Below are positions 11,826 to 23,200 of a stretch of DNA of 64,000 nt, in pieces (position 1 is the first letter of the stretch; each line of letters opens with the position of its first letter). Both the position numbers and the translations under genes were made by a program. The notes below the pieces were generated by a model. That model had not been told where the DNA came from and made no database searches. It saw nothing but the letters and a program-made list of their open reading frames with translations. Origin of the DNA: Theocolax elegans (taxonomy: Eukaryota; Arthropoda; Insecta; Hymenoptera; Cerocephalidae); NCBI GenBank assembly GCA_026168455.1, contig CM047431.1:7524943-7588942 (forward strand), written 5' to 3'.

Positions 11826-13122
11826 ATGGCTAGTCAAGAACAAAGTCGAGATGATCAATGGAATACAACCGCAGCCATGATGACCAAATAACGACGAAGT
11901 TCAACCAGAAAACTATCGAAATAATTATCAGAATAACTGTTGCCAAAATAATTATTTAGAACTAAGAAATAGCCACGAGAACGATCCAAGAAGCAATTTG
12001 AGGAGAAACAGTTATGGGAATTCGCGATATGACAGCGGTAATTATAGGAATAATTACTATAGAAACAACTACTATTGTAATGGTCAGAACCAAAATTTCG
12101 TGAATCGACACACGCGCTTTACTATTAAGATCGTAATAATTACTATCAACAAAGACCTCGAGCAGATTACCAAACGAGACATGAAAATCAAAAAAATTAC
12201 AGACAAGATGCTGAGTTTTTAAAATCCAACCAGTCGAAATAAAACAAAATGAATTTGGATATTCAACCTCAAGTGACAAAAAAATCACCAAATAATGCAA
12301 GTAGTGTCCAAAGATTCCATCCAACAGAACGATTTGCATCCTGTAACCCAAATAGTAAACAATATGAAGAAAGTGACTACCTACAGCGATAAGATTTCGT
12401 GTACCAAAGGGATCAAAACAATGTTTCACCTTCATGATCGATAGTGGATCTTCAGCCAATTTAATCAAATTGGATACGCTTAATTTAACGACCTTATACG
12501 ACCCAAAGAAAAACCCCGAATTATTTGGAATTACCGACGACTGTATATCTACATACGGCGTTACTTGGATTACTATTCCAATTCTACTAGATGGAATGTT
12601 AGGACGAAGTTATTTAAAACAAGAAGAAGCAGTCATCTCTTATCATTACAAAGCCTTAATGATGAGCAGATACGTTATGAATCCGATACCATTTATACCT
12701 GACGATCTTTAGGAAGAAATTTTGAATAAAAGCAATGTCAACGAGATAGAAAATACTAATAGCAAAGATACAATGACTGTAAAAAATGAAATAGAAGAAA
12801 AGAAAATAAACATAACTGAACAGAGAAATGAAGAAATAATCAAAAAAGTAAGCTATATTTTAAAGGAACGATCGAGAGGAATTATAATAATTAATCTGGT
12901 ATAAACTGAATTAGAAGAAAGATATTTACCAAGAATTGATGTAGGTCACGAAAATGTATATATAGGCAAAGGAATAGTGAAAAATGAAAATCGGAAATGC
13001 AATATTATGGCTATAAATACAAACGAAGAAGATATACAAATAGATGTAGAACCAAGAGTTTTGTTGCTCTTTGAAAATCATACGCCTGATTTTTATTTAG
13101 AAAGTGAAAGTGAATTAGATAA
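11826..13122 (+). pseudogene. Gypsy-1 gag-protease remnant, upstream part
   Basis: Broken by several frameshifts. A possible gag start at 11826 leads to an Asn/Arg/Tyr-rich stretch (YRNNYYRNNYY, about 11998-12090) like the C terminus of some Gypsy Gags. At 12434 is an aspartic protease active-site motif, IDSGSSANLIKLDT, followed by GMLGRSYL, the family's second conserved loop. The frame near 12900-13122 (YLPRIDVGHENVYIGK) matches the protease-RT linker of Gypsy elements. Coding stops matching at 13122, where the 42.8-kb insertion begins, and continues at 55947. No LTR for this copy is identified. 11634-11825 is AT-rich with no call. Confidence 0.65.
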
Positions 13123-13850
13123 TCAACCTGAAATTGGCAGCTGGACTTAGCAGCTAGTCAGGGACGAAACACACGTCGGGGCCCCCGCGCTCATAGTGAC
13201 TTTATTTTCATTTTAATTGCTTTTAAACGACCCATCACAGCTATATACTAGTAGGACTACTGTAAATTAACTATATTAAGTACATTACACCCCTAATTAG
13301 TTAATTAGATTAATTAACAAAAACCAAAAATTATCATTTTTTCCTGAAAAAGCGCTATAACTTTTATACGCATGATGATAGAGATTTGAAATTTTGTATG
13401 AAACTGTCTAAAGGTATGCAGATGACGACTGGATGGTTAAGGTTGCAACACAAAAGTAATTAGTTAATTAGATAATTTAACAAATTCCAAAAATTATCAT
13501 TTTTACGTGAAAAAGCGCTATAACTTTTACACGCATGATGCCAGAGCTTTGAAATTTTGTACTATACCGCCTAAAGGGATAAAGATAATAATAGGATTGT
13601 GGAGGTTGCGTACACAGAGATAATTAATTAATTAGCTTAATTAACAAAATCCGAAATTTATCATTTTTTTTAAAAAAGCAGTATAATTTTTACGTGTATA
13701 GTGATAGAGACATGAGATTTTATATAAAACTGCCAAAAGTAATTTTATAATTACATTAATTTATCATTTTTTCGTACCCAAATTTATCGTTTTTCGAGAA
13801 AAGCGCTAAGACTATTACACGCATGATGCTTGTACCCTAACGAAAAATAC
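13123..13850 (+). repeat. Left terminal inverted repeat with ~162-bp subterminal repeats
   Basis: 13123-about 13470 is the inverse of 53640-53854 plus 55796-55946. From about 13296 to 13850 the sequence is made of three to four diverging tandem units of about 162 bp (each with TTAGTTAATTAGAT, AAAAATTATCATTTTT, AAAGCGCTATAACTTTTA and GCATGATG). The right end retains only a little more than one unit. Confidence 0.7.
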
Positions 13851-14105
13851 TTAATATTGGTTACTCTTAGTACTACGCAAAGCCAACCGCAACTAAATTA
13901 TTTACAATTTAACATTTTTCTACATTTTGTGGTGCTACGTGGAGGTGGTAACCATCTGGCCTCTCTATTTTTTTTTATTTATCATTTTTTTAAAATTTAA
14001 AAAAAATTTTTTTATAATTTTTTTAAAATTTCTTTATAATTTTTTTAAAATTTTTTTATAATTTTTTTATAATTTTTTTTAATTTTTTTATTATTTTTGT
14101 TAATT
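13851..14105. other. T-rich low-complexity interval
   Basis: Ends in degenerate repeats of TTTTTTATAATTTT-type sequence at 13970-14100. No gene. Confidence 0.7.
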
Positions 14106-14109
14106 TTGT

Positions 14110-14565
14110 TTATTTATGTACTGCAGTAGCTCTTGTCCTTTTTTCTTTATAATGCAGTAGCAATAGGTTTAATGCAGACCAAAAATCAATTGTGCTAAAA
14201 TTTAGCGGGGGTTTTTGATATTTTGGAATTGATTTTTGCAAATCCAGAATTTGTAATTTGCTTTCACCCTCGCTGGAATGCATGTACTGCCGGTTTTTAA
14301 TGGACATCTTTCCATTTTCTTCGCTGGCTTTCGCGTAAAATAAAATATTAGCAATCGCTTTTCTAACATTATCCATATCGGTTTCTTCAAATTTAATATA
14401 TGAGGATATTGCTATGATTAATCCCCAAGTACATACGTGGACGCCACAATTACCACCGACACCACGTTCTGAGGTACATTGCTTAGGGATATCATCTGGA
14501 ATGTACAAACACCAGTCTACCCAATTAATCGTTTCTTTTGACTCTCTTTGAATTTAAGTACAAAT
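14110..14565 (-). pseudogene. Ulp1-like (C48) cysteine protease fragment
   Basis: The minus-strand frame reads upstream of its first ATG to about 14565 and gives ...INWVDWCLYIPDDIPKQ then GGNCGVHVCTWGL, matching the C-terminal catalytic Gln...Cys region of Ulp1/SENP proteases (Q in the PKQ segment, Cys in NCGV), followed by a helical tail (DMDNVRKAIANILFY). The His-Asp part of the triad would lie further upstream and is not seen, so this is a fragment. Ulp1-type proteases are often carried by large DNA transposons, including some Mutator-like elements. It sits about 1 kb inside the left end of the 42.8-kb insertion and may belong to it. That link is inference. Confidence 0.6.
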
Positions 14566-14579
14566 TGTGTTAATATAAA

Positions 14580-14813
14580 CTAGCCAAATTGCTCGCTTCG
14601 CTCGCAGTTAAATATTATTGTTAACATAATATTTCTTTACCATCAAATTACAATATAATGTAATATTCAAAAAATTATTTTTTAAAAACTATTTAGTAAA
14701 ATAGTTTATAGTACTAGTAATTAAATAAAAGAATTATCATTTTTACTATTTATATCAATAACAATTTTTGTTATTCTCAATAATTAATTCTAATCTTATT
14801 AATTACATTAGAG
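14580..14813 (-). mobile_element. Helitron-like terminus (second type) and AT-rich flank
   Basis: On the minus strand GCGAGCGAAGCGAGC is followed by AATTTGG and CTAG (14580-14583). A near-identical end occurs at 28770-28797 on the plus strand. The rest of the interval is AT-rich with no call. Confidence 0.35.
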
Positions 14814-16747
14814 GCATTTCATGTAAAATCAGCAGATGAAAATTTTAAAATTATTGATATTCTTCTAAACAACTCCTTTTTGAACCTAGAATATGTAAAA
14901 AAATTTTTAGATGCTTTACTTAGATAGGAAAAAAGGATAGAAAAATTTCAATTATAACCATTAATTGAATATTACTGCACTTTTACTGACCTTAAGTCAC
15001 TAAAAAGCCATATATATTGATTTTTGACATTGTTCGACAAAATTGATATTACTGAAAAAAATCACAGATACATCTAATTACATGTACTTTGTGTGTACCA
15101 AACCGCTTAGTGGCATAATTAATAGGATAAAAGATATACACTTTTTTCTGTAAAGCTAACTGCAAAAATAAAATAGTTCAACACGAGTGTCAATTGCCGA
15201 TGAACATGAACATTTTTGATTCAAGATAATTAATAATTTTTAAAATATTGGTAGATTCTGTTTTTCATTTGCAACAACAAATTACTTAATAGATTTTCTC
15301 CTGAGAGTAATAGTTTTAGAGAAAAAATTTCATATAGAAATATGATACGAATATTCGAATGAATACCTTTATACGAATTTTTTTATTATACCAATAGCTT
15401 TATGAAATTTTTTCTCTAAAACTATTACTCTCAGGAGAAAATCTATTAAGTAATTTGTTGTTGCAAATGAAAAACAGAATCTACCAGTATTTTTAAAATT
15501 ATTAATTATCTTGAATTAAAAATGTTCATGTTCATCGGTAACTGACACCCATGTTGAACTTTTTTATTTTTGCTGTTAGCTTTCCAGAAAAAAGTATATA
15601 TCTTTAATCCTATTAATTATATCCCTAAACGGTTTGTTTGTTTGTTTGGTACACACAAAAGTATATGTAATTAGATGTATCTGTGATTTTTTTTCAACAA
15701 TATCAATTCTGCCGAACAATGTCAAATATTAAACTATATGATTTTTTAGTGACTGAAGGTTAGTAAAAGTGCAGTAATATTCAATTAATGGTTATAATTA
15801 AAATTTTATTAAAATCTTGATGTAATTTCTAGTCTTAAAGGTGTCTATCATTTTTCTTGTAGGATGCATATATTTTGAGTTATAAAGTCATGAAAATTCG
15901 ACATATAAGTGGAAAACAGCAAAATATGTATTTTTTTGTTATTAATAACTTTTTTCCTATCTAACAAGGAGAGGTCTCACCCTCTGGAAAACGAATCCTT
16001 ACCAAACTCTAGGATATAATTTCTATTATAAAATTATGCAGAAAGCCGGAGTTTTAGTGTCCAATGCCCAATTTTACGATAGTTATAAGCAAATAATGAA
16101 AAATCTTGCCGAAAAACCGGTTGAGTTTTATCGCTTATAATTCGGAAACAATTAAAGATGTAAATTTAAACTAAACTTTAAAAGAAAACTGAGATCAAGT
16201 GGATACGTTTTGAAAAAAAGAAGCTTAAATATCTTAACGTGGTAAAAAATTATGAGAAAAATAAGAATTAGCCAAAATTTTATCGAAAATTTAGAGTTAC
16301 AATTTAATGATTTTTTAGGCCAAATTTTCGTCTAATTCTTATTTTTCCCATAACTTTTGACCCTATTAAAATATTTGAGCTCCCTTTTTTCAAAACGTAT
16401 CTACTCGACCTCAGCTTTCTTTTAAAATTTAGTTTATATGTACATCTTTAATTGTTTTCGAGTTATAAGCGTTCAAACTCAAGGGTTTTTTTGTCGAAAT
16501 TTTTCATTTTTTGCTTATATCTATCGTATGAAAGGGTATTGGACACTAAAACTCCGGCATTCTTCATATTTTTATAGCAGAAACCATATCCTAGAGTTTG
16601 GTAAGGATCTGTTTCCCAGAGGGTGTAACCTCTCCTTGTAAGTAAAGCATCTAAATTTTTTTTTACATATTTTAGGTTCAAAGAGGAGTTGTTAAGCAGA
16701 ATATCAATAATTTTAAAATTTTTATCTGCTGATTTCACATGGAATGC
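14814..16747. mobile_element. Foldback element FB-1 (large palindrome)
   Basis: The left arm 14814-15345 is the inverted copy of the right arm 15346-15961 plus 16641-16747, with the symmetry centre near 15345 and almost no loop. The left arm has a deletion near 14930. The ends read roughly GCATTTCATGT...ACATGGAATGC. No transposase. The open frame 16463-16738 (minus) runs across a nested MITE and the arm, and is fortuitous. Confidence 0.8.
15962..16640. mobile_element. 675-bp palindromic MITE nested in FB-1
   Basis: ACAAGGAGAGGT...ACCTCTCCTTG ends, with inverted similarity over most of its length (for example TTACCAAACTCTAGGATAT inverted at 16586-16604). Flanked by TA on both sides (15962-15963, 16639-16640). 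The FB-1 copy at 1-730 has the unoccupied site (CTATCTAAGTAAAG, about 617-630) with a single TA, which confirms insertion and the two-base duplication. No ORF. Confidence 0.85.
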
Positions 16748-16808
16748 CCCATTAATACCTGATAAACTGTGTATAATTCAAAATACATCGATTCACATTA
16801 ATAAAGTA

Positions 16809-17220
16809 CTAGCTAAAATCCTCACTCACTCACGCTCGGTCACTGAAAAATCATTATATACTAGATAATATTAAATTAAACTAAAAAATATTTTATTATT
16901 TAACTATTCCAATATTATTTATTAAATTGTACCCATATAGATTTATTATCATATGTATAATAATTAATGAATTTATTATTATTATACGATGAATTAAAAT
17001 GATAATATTAAAAAAATAAAAATTATCTACAAAAATAATTATTTTTGTATGAAATAAAGTTTAATTATTATTGCAATAGCACTTTTCATAAAGGAATTAT
17101 TATTGATTTTTTATTGTCATGTGATATGTATACATCCTTTGCAAATAATTGTTTTATTTATTTAGCAGTACTTATTAATTTGTGTGTTATCGGTAATTTG
17201 GTAATAGCACTTTTTATACA
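16809..17220 (-). mobile_element. Non-autonomous Helitron-like repeat, copy b (truncated)
   Basis: Inverted match to 53100-53500, starting at the CTAG end (16809-16812). It contains the same open frame as copy c (read on plus here, 17043-17221) with a hydrophobic segment IYLAVLINLCVIGNLVIALF, and is cut at 17220 by the next repeat. Confidence 0.55.
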
Positions 17221-17382
17221 CTGAGAAAAATATTATAATAAATATTAAAATAATCTATATTAAAAATTACTATATTGTATAGGAAAAATGTAACATCTCA
17301 GCAATATAATAATTTTTTCTATGTTATATAGTAAAATTTAGATATAATATCTTTTAATATCCAACATCGTAATTTTTGATAT
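17221..17382 (+). repeat. Short repeat starting CACTGAGAA
   Basis: Shares CACTGAGAA and about 75 following bases (through TTACTATATTGTATAGGAAAA) with 52548-52616. In both places it adjoins the Helitron-like repeat, although that repeat is inverted between them, so it is probably an independent small element. Confidence 0.45.
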
Positions 17383-18364
17383 TGTAACGGTAAGGTACTG
17401 TTTACCTCACCGTTTGACGAATTCGAGCAACACGAGCGAACAGTATCATAATGTTCGCATCGGTTCGAGCCGGCGAGATTCGGCTCGGCTCGGTTCGTCG
17501 TGGCTACATGGGCGGGATCAACTTCGCGCGCGAAAGATTCGCGCACGCACCTCATTAGAGAGGTAAGGGGGAGATTCGCGCGCACTGGATAGAGTAATAA
17601 CCACCTTCTTACGTGACAGGTGTGATCCCCCCGCGTCCCGTGTTTAGCTTCGCCGCGCTGTGATTTACCGTGCGTTTTGTGTGTGTGTTTCGACTGCAGG
17701 CCGATCCTGCATTTGCAGTGAGTGGTGCAACACCGTGCATCTGCCTGCAGCCACACAACCCCGGTGCACAGGCGAGCGGACAATCTGTCCGACACCGCAG
17801 CGAGAGTGAGAGAGAGAGAAAGCAACCGATCGGCTGGTCGTTGTTTACCAACGACTACAGCAGCGTACAAAGTAAGTGGTACCACTTCACGCGATCGTGT
17901 TTTTATTCGCACTTAGTAAATAATCGTGTTTCTTTATACCAGTCCCGTTGACTGGATATATTATTTTAGTTCGCGATATTTTCTTCCCCTCTCTCTACAA
18001 GTCGGTGGGCCGTTTACCGACTTGTAATAAAAGCGTAGACCTCGGCGACAATCAGATATTTATTTGTTATCTTTCTTTATCTTTATTTCAATAAATTCAT
18101 ATAATTATTAGAATTCAATCCGGTGTTCAATTAATTGAATTTAACCACGTACGATTCCTTCCGTAATCCTAAAAGCTCGTATATTTCTGGTTGACAAGTG
18201 CTCGACGCGATATCCCGTTTCGCGGTCAATTTCAGATTTGAATTTTAACCTGGTTGTTATCTGAAACAGTAACTCGGTTTCAGACTAACATTTAACAGAT
18301 TTGGTAGAGCGGACAGGTAACCGTCGCCGCATCGCGGGAAAAATATGTTTATTTAAATACGGTA
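17383..18364 (+). mobile_element. Solo LTR of the Gypsy-2 family (LTR-A)
   Basis: Begins TGTAACGGTAAGGTAC and is homologous along its length to the reverse complement of 56141-56846, Gypsy-2's 3' LTR. Relative to that copy it carries about 285 extra bases (about 17500-17785). Internal landmarks are the palindrome AAGTGGTACCACTT (17874-17887), directly preceded by a GT that with it forms the splice-donor-like GTAAGT, and an 11-bp hairpin (17996-18006/18016-18026) abutting AATAAA at 18026. No gag or pol is next to it. Homology stops at about 18364, where the 59-bp satellite begins. ORFs on both strands are spurious. Confidence 0.75.
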
Positions 18365-19364
18365 ATTTCCTGGATATTTCGGGAATTTCTGAGGTATCTC
18401 TGGATCACTCTACTAATTACGGGATTCCAGGATATTTCGGAAATTTCTGAGTAATTCGGGATAACACCAATAATAACGGAATTTCCTGGATATTTCGGGA
18501 ATTTCTGAGGTATTTCTGGTCACCGCTACTAATTACGGGATTTCCTGGATATTTCGGGAATTTCTGAAATATTTCAGAAGACTCCACTAATTACGGAATT
18601 TCCTGGATATTTCGGGAATTTCTGAGGTATCTCTGGATCACTCTACTAATTACGGGATTTCCAGGATATTTCGGAAATTTCTGAGTAATTCGGGATAACA
18701 CCAATAATAACGGGATTTCTGAAAATTTCGGGAATTCTGAAAAAATTCGGGATGACTAATAATTACGGAATTTCCTGGATATTTCGGGAATTTCTGAAAT
18801 ATTTCAGAAGACTCCACTAATTACGGAATTTCCTGGATATTTCGGGAATTTCTGAGGTATTTCTGGATCACTCTACTAATTACGGGATTTCCTGGATATT
18901 TCGGGAATTTCTGAAATATTTCAGAAAGACTCCACTAATTACGGAATTTCCTGGATATTTCGGGAATTTCTGAAATATTTCTGAAAGACTCCACTAATTA
19001 CGGAATTTCCTGGATATTTCGGGAATTTCTGAGGAATTCTGGATACTCTACAATTAAGGGATTTCCTGGATATTTCGGGAATTTCTGAGGTATTGGATAT
19101 GTCTCCACTAATTGTGGTATTTCCTGGATATTTCGGGAATTTCTGAAATATTTCAGAAAGACTCCACTAATTACGGAATTTCCTGGATATTTCGGAAATT
19201 TCTGAGTAATTCGGGATAACACCAATAATAACGGAATTTCCTGGATATTTCGGGAATTCTGAAAAAATTCGGGATGACTAATAATTACGGAATTTCCTGG
19301 ATATTTCGGGAATTTCTGAAATATTTCAGAAGACTCCACTAATTACGGAATTTCCTGGATATTT
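18365..19364 (+). repeat. 59-bp satellite, block 1 (~17 units)
   Basis: Tandem repeats with the core TTTCCTGGATATTTCGGGAA followed by TTTCTGA and a variable second half. This block is rich in the CTGAGGTATTTCTGGATCAC and TCTGAAATATTTCAGA variants. Frames are open for up to 113 codons because TAA/TAG are rare in one strand; not coding. Confidence 0.95.
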
Positions 19365-20294
19365 ATATTGGAGATTAATTATATACTATTCTTACGCAGT
19401 TGATCGCAATTTTATTCACTCGCATATATTTATTCATTACACTTATTAGTCACAAACTTAAATATTATTTCAATCACTATCATTGCAATACGCTGAACCG
19501 AAGATTCATTTTCGCATAATAACTAAATATCTTGTTGTTTCTTGTATATAATTGACACATTTTTGAGCATTTGCGAGAAGAACTGGAAAAAAAGAAAATT
19601 TTATACACGCCACCTATAGGACGAATGGAGTAATTAGAATAGCCTTAAATTAAAAAGTCGTCACAAAACAATTAAATACTGAAAAAGAAATGAACCTATA
19701 CGCGCATATAAAAAAAATTTCTACAATACTTATTATACAAATTTTAATATATGTAGTATATACATTTCACTATATATGATGCAAGAACTTTTGTTATCTA
19801 CATAATATTAAAATTTTATTTAGTTTTAATTAAGTGAAATTGTGAATTTTTCTGTAAAAAACCCCTTATACTGTAAAAAATATTTAGTGAATGTCATTTT
19901 TTATGAGTCCATTGTGATCGCATTGATACGAGGATAAATTTACCACTATTACAAATTTTTTAAAGAGTCGTTTTTTATTAGTTTTTTGGCTTGGAAGTTT
20001 CAGTAGTCCGCGTACGTACAACTTTTTATACATACATTTTACCATTAATTATTACAATTGCACAACCGATAATTAATTTTGTTGTCAACAATTAATTGTC
20101 GTGGTGCCAGGTATAAACTGTATGTATTCAAAAATTATAATAAATATATATTATTTGTAATATTAATAACAAATTATAATTAGAAATATATCTAAAATAA
20201 GCATTTTTCTCTGAATTCCCATATTTTTACTGTAAATAATTATATAATAAACAATATCTTTTTTAGACTTTTATGTGTCCGTGGAATTATGACA
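19365..20294. other. AT-rich interruption between satellite blocks
   Basis: Contains at about 19540-19800 an inverted fragment of the Helitron-like repeat (matches 52830-53090), including the peptide frame ending KFYTRHL, here with a stop. The remainder is unassigned AT-rich sequence. Confidence 0.6.
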
Positions 20295-23200
20295 AACAGT
20301 TCCTAGATCTTTCGGGAAGTATCTGAGGAAATTCGTGACGACTCTACCAATTACGGAATTTCCTCGATCTTTCGGGAATCCTGAGGTATTTCGGGATGAC
20401 GCTACCTAATTACGGGAATTTCCTGGATATTTCGGGATTTCTGGAAAAATTCGATGACTACTAATTACGGGGTTTTCTGTGATATCGGGAATTTTCTGAA
20501 TATTTCATAAATCTCCATAATGACGGAAAATTTTTCGGTATTTCGGGAATATATGTAGAAAATTTCGAATTCGTGATGACTCTAGCATTACGGGAAGTCT
20601 GGTCTTTCGGGAAGTTTTCATGAGTTATTTCGGGATGACTGGGGTCGCCAATAATTACGGGATTTACTGGATATTTCGTGAAATCTGGAAGGAATTCGTG
20701 ATGACTCTACCAAATACGGGATTTCCTGGATATTTCGGGAATTTCTGAGGTATTTCGGGATGACGCCACTAATTACGGGATTTCCTGGATATTTCGGGAA
20801 TTTCTGAGGTATTTCGGGATGACGCTACTAATTACGGGATTTCCTGGATCTTTCGGGAATTTCTGAAATATTTCAGAAAGACTCCACTAATTACGGGATT
20901 TCCTGGATATTTCGGGAATTTCTGAGGTATTTCGGGATGACGCTACTAATTACGGGATTTCCTGGATATTTCGGGAATTTCTGAGGTATTTCGGGATGAC
21001 GCCACTAATTACGGGATTTCTTGGATATTTCGGGAATTTCTGGAAAAATTCGGGATGACTACTAATTACGGGATTTCTTGGATATTTCGGGAATATCTGA
21101 GGAAATTCGTGACGACTCTACCAATTACGGAATTTCCTGGATATTTCGGGAATTTCTGAGGTATTTCGGGATGACGCTACTAATTACGGGATTTCCTGGA
21201 TATTTCGGGAATTTCTGAGGTATTTCGGGATGACGCTACTAATTACGGGATTTCCTGGATATTTCGGGAATTTCTGAAATATTTCAGAAAGACTCCACTA
21301 ATTACGGGATTTCTTGGATATTTCGGGAATTTCTGAGGTATTTCGGGATGACGCTACTAATTACGGGATTTCCTGGATATTTCGGGAATTTCTGAGGTAT
21401 TTCGGGATGACGCTACTAATTACGGGATTTCCTGGATATTTCGGGAATTTCTGAGGTATTTCGGGATGACGCTACTAATTACGGGAATTTCTGGATATTT
21501 CGGGAATTTCTGAAGAAATTCGGGATGACTACTAATTACGGGATTTCTTGGATATTTCGGGAATTTCTGAAATATTTCAGAAAGACTCCACTAATGACGG
21601 AATTTTCTGGATATTTCGGGAATATATGAGAAAATTCGTGATGACTCTAGCAATTACGGGAATTCCTGGATCTTTCGGGAATTTCTGAGGTATTTCGGGA
21701 TGACGCCACTAATTACGGGATTTCCTGGATATTTCGGGAACATCTGAGGAAATTCGTGATGACTCTACCAAATACGGGATTTCCTGGATCTTTCGGGAAT
21801 TTCTGAGGTATTTCGGGATGACGCTACTAATTACGGGATTTCCTAGATCTTTCGGGAATTTCTGAGGTATTTCGGGATGACGCTACTAATTACGGGATTT
21901 CCTGGATATTTCGGGAATTTCTGAAATATTTCAGAAAGACTCCACTAATTACGGGATTTCTTGGATATTTCGGGAATATCTGAGGAAATTCGTGATGACT
22001 CTACCAAATACGGGATTTCCTGGATATTTCGGGAATTTCTGAGGTATTTCGGGATGACGCTACTAATTACGGGATTTCCTGGATATTTCGGGAATTTCTG
22101 AAATATTTCAGAAAGACTCCACTAATTACGGGATTTCCTGGATATTTCGGGAATATCTGAGGAAATTCGTGATGACTCTACCAAATACGGGATTTCCTGG
22201 ATCTTTCGGGAATTTCTGAAATATTTCAGAAAGACTCCACTAATTACGGGATTTCCTGGATATTTCGGGAATTTCTGAGGTATTTCGGGATGACGCTACT
22301 AATTACGGGATTTCCTGGATATTTCGGGAATTTCTGAGGTATTTCGGGATGACGCTACTAATTACGGGATTTCCTGGATATTTCGGGAATTTCTGAAATA
22401 TTTCAGAAAGACTCCACTAATTACGGGATTTCCTGGATATTTCGGGAATATCTGAGGAAATTCGTGATGACTCTACCAAATACGGGATTTCCTGGATCTT
22501 TCGGGAATTCCTGAGGTATTTCGGGATGACGCTACTAATTACGGGATTTCCTGGATATTTCGGGAATTTCTGAGGTATTTCGGGATGACGCTACTAATTA
22601 CGGGATTTCCTGGATATTTCGGGAATTTCTGAAATATTTCAGAAAGACTCCACTAATTACGGGATTTCCTGGATATTTCGGGAATATCTGAGGAAATTCG
22701 TGATGACTCTACCAAATACGGGATTTCCTGGATCTTTCGGGAATTCCTGAGGTATTTCGGGATGACGCTACTAATTACGGGATTTCCTGGATATTTCGGG
22801 AATTTCTGAGGAAATTCGTGATGACTCTACCAAATACGGGATTTCCTGGATCTTTCGGGAAATCCTGAGGTATTTCGAGATGACGCTACCAATTACGGGA
22901 ATTTCTGGATATTTCGGGAATTTCTCAAATATTTCATAAAGACTCCACTAATTACGGGATTTTTTTGGATATATCGGGAATATCTGAGGAAATTCGTGAT
23001 GATTCTACCAATTACGGGAGTTCCAGGATCTTTCGGGAATTGCTGAGGTATTTCGGGATGACGCTACTAATTACGGAATTTCCTGGATATTTCGGGAATT
23101 TCTGAAATATTTCAGAAAGACTCCACTAATTACGGAATTTCCTGGATATTTCGGGAATTTCTGAGGTATTTCTGGATCACTCTACTAATTACGGGATTTT

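Noticed and set aside
16463..16738. 91-codon protein on the minus strand
   Set aside because: It crosses the border of the nested MITE and FB-1, so it cannot be an ancestral gene.
17319..17951. 197-codon minus and 93-codon plus frames
   Set aside because: They lie inside the solo LTR on opposite strands; LTR-B breaks or shortens them, so they are by-products of GC-rich sequence.
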